From: Strongylocentrotus droebachiensis
Taxonomy: Eukaryota > Echinodermata > Echinoidea > Camarodonta > Strongylocentrotidae
DNA length: 64,000 nt
Direction: 5' to 3'
NCBI GenBank assembly: GCA_035222895.1
Contig: JAVYIG010000037.1
Location: 558,001-622,000, forward strand
A program made the translations under genes and the position numbers. Under the pieces are notes generated by a model. That model did no database searches, was not told where the DNA came from, and saw nothing but the letters and a program-made list of their open reading frames with translations. Below are positions 55,301 to 61,300 of this stretch, one piece after another. Position 1 is the first letter of the stretch; each line of letters starts with the position of its first letter.

Positions 55301-58300
55301 GCGCCTATGCATAGAGGCGAAGGAAGCAACCACAATTTTAATTAAGAAAAACAAAAACAAAGGGATTTCAGAGAGAGAGCAGTGTCAGAGACGAGAAAAG
55401 GAAACTTACTTCCAATCTGGCAGAAAGATCCTTGGTAGCCTTCAGGGCAGGAGCAGATGCCATCCCTACATGTTCCTCCATTAGCACAGTTCAGAGGACA
55501 AGGGCGTTCTAAAAGAAAACAAACGTGATGAAATATCATCTTTGATTTGATGCCAAAATTTCACTCAAATTGTGTAATGATGTGAAAAAGGATGTTATAT
55601 GACCCTCAAGTCTGCAAGAATTTTCAGATCAATGTGTTTGAAGACGAATATTGATGAAAAAATACAAAACTTGGGTTCTCTGTTGTACGCAGAAAACCTA
55701 AATTTTGTATTATTTCATTAATACTCGTCTTCAAACACATTTATTGTTAAAATCCTTGTAGAAGTCAGTGTTAAATGACATCCTTTTCACTTATTTATAC
55801 AATTGAAGTAAATGTTTGCTATCAATTTTTGTTGGGCTGCCAACACTTTAGAGAGGCTTTAAGCAAAAGTCACATTACATTTATATGACTCATCTGTGAT
55901 ATTATTTCAGCAGAAAAAATTATATATGAGCATTTTAACATGTACAATTGAGGTTCTAAACAGTCTCAGCATTCAAAGATTATAGAGGTTTCAAATCGTA
56001 GTGCCATGAGACCATTTGTGTGATTGGCTATGGTTTGAATATGATTGGCCTTTATTCCACTTATAATATTTGCCATGAACCAAATATTATATGCATAGTG
56101 TTCGCATTATTATTCGAAACAAAGTGGGAAAGAGTTTGAATGTCGACGTAATGTTAATGTGATACATTTCCAAAATAGCATGGCAGTCATATCGTAGAGT
56201 ATGCAGTGGCCTCTTCATTCATTAAGACCACCACATTCTTCTTGTTGGTTAAATACAGCTTTTGAGCAAGTTCAATACTTGGGAGCTGTCAGTAATATGG
56301 AAGGAGGCATGATAGGCTATTCACAATTTACCCCAGTCTAATTTGACTGTCTGAACATAATCGGCGTAACTGCTCACCTTCAATACTGATGAATATAGTG
56401 CTGTTCAGAGGGCCAGTTGCACATGTGAAGTAGCCAGCATCTCCCTCAGCTAGGGGTCTGATGTAAAGCCTGGTGGCAGTGGAGTTGACAGCAAAGGTGA
56501 AAATACGGTCCACGCCTAAAAAGAGATAATGAGTTATCACATGTTATCAATCAACAGCAATTCATAACACATATACAGCGAAGGTATTGGTGCTGATGCA
56601 TTATTTTGTGTACACATTTCCTTATTCCATTGTGTTTTGAGTTGTCCCATCTAAAGTACTGGTATGTCTTTCTCTACTGCTATGGTTTTTCATCTACAAT
56701 ACTTATTTTACCAGGAACCTATAATATACAAGCACTGCTTCCATTCTACTAAATCTATTATATGAATTGAGAATCATCGAGACATGCTCAAATATACTAA
56801 ATGTATTGTATAATTTTTATTTTATATGTATGTCTCTATTTTTTGTAAAATGTGGGACAAATAAAACTTGAAAGCATCATTTTATCACTAAAATAAATTG
56901 GCAGAAACGTGCTCTACGGTCGGGTACATTAGAACTGAACCAATCAAGGAGTAGAAGAAGTATTTAACATCCATGTACTTACGAGCTTCTGAGAATCAAA
57001 CTATGGCAAATGGATTAGCATTGAGCCTCACCTTTTATGAATTCACAAGCGTTGACAAATGACATTTGTACTTCTACAATTTCTGATGATAATGAAATTG
57101 CCTTGAATTGAAGTACAGGAGCATGTTGAAGATAAAGACGAAATACATGGCTACCATAGACAGGTGGCCTTTCAAGTTTACAGAGAGGTGGCCATTGAGC
57201 CAGGTTTGACTGTAACTTTAAAGGGGGTGTAGCATTGCAAATACTGGCTAACGCCATCTACGACTTCTTTTGGACAATTGTACATAAACGAATGGACTTG
57301 ATTAACCGTCAGCGTGCGCTAGTGTTTGCGAAACAGACAGAAGTGCTCCTCACACTTCAGTTTCGTGTATGTTGCACGCACGTTCGCATCGTCGTATTAT
57401 ACTTGATTGGCCCAAATTAGGCCACAGGAGAGACACAGTCTCGTCATGCTACACCCCCTTTTAACTAGCCTATATCTGTGATGCTACTTACTGGTTTGCC
57501 TGATGCCAGCCACCCTTCCACTGGGGTCTCTCCATTGAGGATTCTCTGGGGCGAAGGTTCCTTGGGTGAGGCAGAGGAAGGCAATGTTCTCTCCTGTATA
57601 GAAGACTTGACCCTCTTCAGGGTGGATGGCAATGGAGATGGGCTCCACGACTGAAACAAAGGAAGAGAAGATTTTATGGTTTTATTGACATTGGGCTTAA
57701 TGAATAATGGACCAATTCAGGACCAGAAAGAAGAGGAATTGGAACAACGGGTGATCAGACTATATGGATAATGGCCCCAAGAGGCATTAGAGGAATTGAC
57801 AAACGAATGAGGGTGGATTATCCAGATTATTACATGCATCCCTCATAACAAATAAATGACCAATGGGAATTTGATAATTTAGAAGTCAGCGAGTAAATAA
57901 AATATGTGTACTTACTCTGGTGTCGACAGGCTGTTCCATTGAAGCCCCTAGGGCATCTGCATTCCCCTTCTACACACTCCCCACCGTTCTCACACAAGGG
58001 TTGACATTCTGGAACTATAACATGAAAATAATAATCTGGCTTTATTATATATTTCATGATGTATATTCTATCGGATTCGTGAAAAAGGAAAAATATTTAT
58101 AAAACTGTGACAATAATAATCATCACCATCCATACTTGTTTATGATAATTATAATAATAATCTGGATTTATGTTGCGCCTAACTACGAAATACCGTCTCT
58201 AAGCACTTTACATCTCCACTCCCTGGGGAGTATTCCTACCATATGATCACCGTGAGGGCATACAGCAATTACTAACCCAAATGCTTTCATCATCCTGCCG

Positions 58301-61300
58301 TTTCTCTCCTGGGTATGAAGTGGCAAATGTACATTTTTGCTTTACCAAATCACAGCAGTGCCATGTCGGGATCAAACCAACGACATTTGAATTTCAAGTC
58401 AAGTGCTTAAACCACTATGACACCTCTACACCAACATACATGATCAAAGATACATGATCGGTTATACAGTATACTAATAGTATTAGTGATAGTATTATAA
58501 TAGTTTAACATTGTTGCCATCAAGAGAAAAGTTGAATGGTGTAGATCCCATCTTACCTATCTCATCACAGGCTTCACCGGTGTAGCCTTCCAGACATATA
58601 CAGATCCCTTCTATACAGCGCCCTCCATTGACACAACGAGGAATGCAAGGATAGGCTGAAAGAACAAGAAACAGAATTAAGATCACTTGGTTTAACTTAA
58701 ATCTAAGTCCAAAGTATACATGTACAGATATTCATGAAATTAAAACAAAACTCATGCAAGAGATTCAGGAACACAAACTCTCCCTGCAGAGGCAGCATGA
58801 TAATGAAGTGCAACTACAATTTGGGTTTATACAGATAATATTGTTTAATATACTGTACAATAAGAATATAAAAGATAAAGTTCCCTCACAAATTATTTTT
58901 CACTAATGTCAGAAGCAGAATTGTAAGCCGTAAGGTGGTTCACAACAGCATTTGAGTGATGGCTCTTTTAAATATGGTAAAGTGATCTTTACCAGCCAGG
59001 AATCATATTATTGAAATCCCAAGCATTTAATTTCACTATTGTCTGTCATCTACATGAACTAGGAAGAAGATTTACTGTTATTATAGATGGTCAGGGAGTA
59101 CGTTGCAACTCTAAAAAGATCATAACTTTCTCATATCTTCTCCCCTTTCATTCAAACTTTCACCAGTATGTTTCTCTGATTTGTCTGCTTTCTTATAGAG
59201 TAGTTTGCTATCAAGGTTAGATTCTCTTTTAATCGCACACATTGAATTTCACTATTTTCTGGCATCTACATGTACAAGGAAAAGGACTTACTGTTATTGT
59301 AGATGGTGAGCGAGATAGACTGTTGCAACGGTCCTGCGTTACAGGTGTATGTAGCACTGTCCTGTACACTTACGTTCATAATCCTCAGTTGAGTGATGAA
59401 ACCAGACTTACGTGATGTGACGATGTGATTTCCTTCTCCTAAAGAAACATAAAATTCACATTGTATCTCTTTAGTTCACTGTACATTCAGTTCTCCTTTT
59501 TTTTTAAATAAGGTAATATAGACCAATTAATATGCAACTAATTAAATCACAATCACCAGATTAATAATCAGTCAATTTCACCGACCCCGTACCAAAACAA
59601 TCAGCATCTTGATCATCTTTTATCACCATCGGATTGGCAATAGACTTTACCACTCTCAAAGATGACCACCAGAATGTTCTGGTAGTTTAAGCATGACCAG
59701 TCACATAATAAAATCAACTCATTCTAATCTTTAACAAGCAATTAACTAATGTTAAAAGTATTAAAGTTATTTTACTAAAATGAGGTGGGACATGAAGACC
59801 TTTTCAAAAAGCAAATGAATCATACGTTGCGATACTGGTGAATTTACAAGTGTAAAATTGACATATCCACAACTACTCTTTCGATGAGATTTAGCCTTAT
59901 CAAAAAAGTAAATTTACAACCTTGTTATTCAAATGCAAAAATAATGATTTCTAACAATCTTTCATTTTCATGATCATTATTATCATTATTTTCCTTCACT
60001 ATCATAATCATCATCATTCATTGAGCCATTCATTGAGCATGTTACCTACATGTGACCAATAACTGGATTTACAGTTAGTCTCCTTTCCACCACCTTTGAT
60101 TGACAGGAGCATCAACTCCTCATCATCATCATTCATTCATTCATTTTCATCATCATCATCATCATCATCATCGTCATCATCATCATCCTCTTCATCATCA
60201 TCATCATCGTCATCTTCATCATCATCGTCATCATCATCATCACCATCATCATCATCATTGTCATCATCATCATCGTCATCATCATCCTCTTCATCTTAAT
60301 CATCATCATCATCATCTTAATCATCATCATCATCATCTTCATCATCACCATCATCATCATCCATCACCATCATCATCATCCATTGAGCCTGTAACCTACC
60401 TGTGATCGATGACTGGATATACTGGTAGTCTCCTTTCCGCCATCTTGGATTGAGAGGAGCATCACCTCCATCCTTATTCATTCATTCATCATCATCATCC
60501 TCTTCATCAAGCATTTTCGTCATTCATCGAGCCTGTTACCTACCAAAGACCGACGACTTAATATACTGGTAGTCTCCTTTTCGCCATCTTGGATTGAGAG
60601 GAGCATCAACTCCATTCATCATCATCATCATCATCATCTTCTTCATCATCTTCATCATCATCATCATCTATCGAACCTGTAATACCTACCAAAGACCGAT
60701 GACTGGATATACTGGTAGTCTCCTTTCCGCCATCTTGGATTGAGAGGAGCATCCAACCCGTTAGTGATACAGAGGAAGCTCACATTCCCTCCCTCGGTGT
60801 AATCATTGTCAGGATCAAGCTCAATACGCAGGTTGGCATCGATACTCACTGTGATCAGATACAAGGATTACAGGGCATGTTTCAGATGCTATTCATAACA
60901 ATTAACCTCTACACAAATTATTAAGCCATATAACAATATTCATGTGATCAGAAGAGAAATGTTGTGCTTCTATGCCTATTAAATGACAGAAAATTGAATT
61001 TTCCACAATTTCTGGCTTATTTTTCTCGACAATCCACCATAAACCAATCAAACGCACATTTAATGCACTACCTGTACATTGTACATATCTTTACCGATTA
61101 TTCCTTGTAACACACTCGTTCGTGAAATTACTGTGTCTATCATTAATAAAGAGAATTCCAAAAACAAAAAAATTCTAAAGCAAAATGTTCCATGACACTT
61201 CTTTTATCATAGGTCTATAAAACAAAGAAAACATCAGAAATCAATGCATTGTAAAATATTTAACATAATAAACTATACACTTTTTATTTTTATTCTATTA

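Noticed and set aside
60096-60405. Poly-Ser, poly-His and poly-Met frames
   Set aside because: All three frames of an ATC trinucleotide repeat lying between decayed exon 2 copies.
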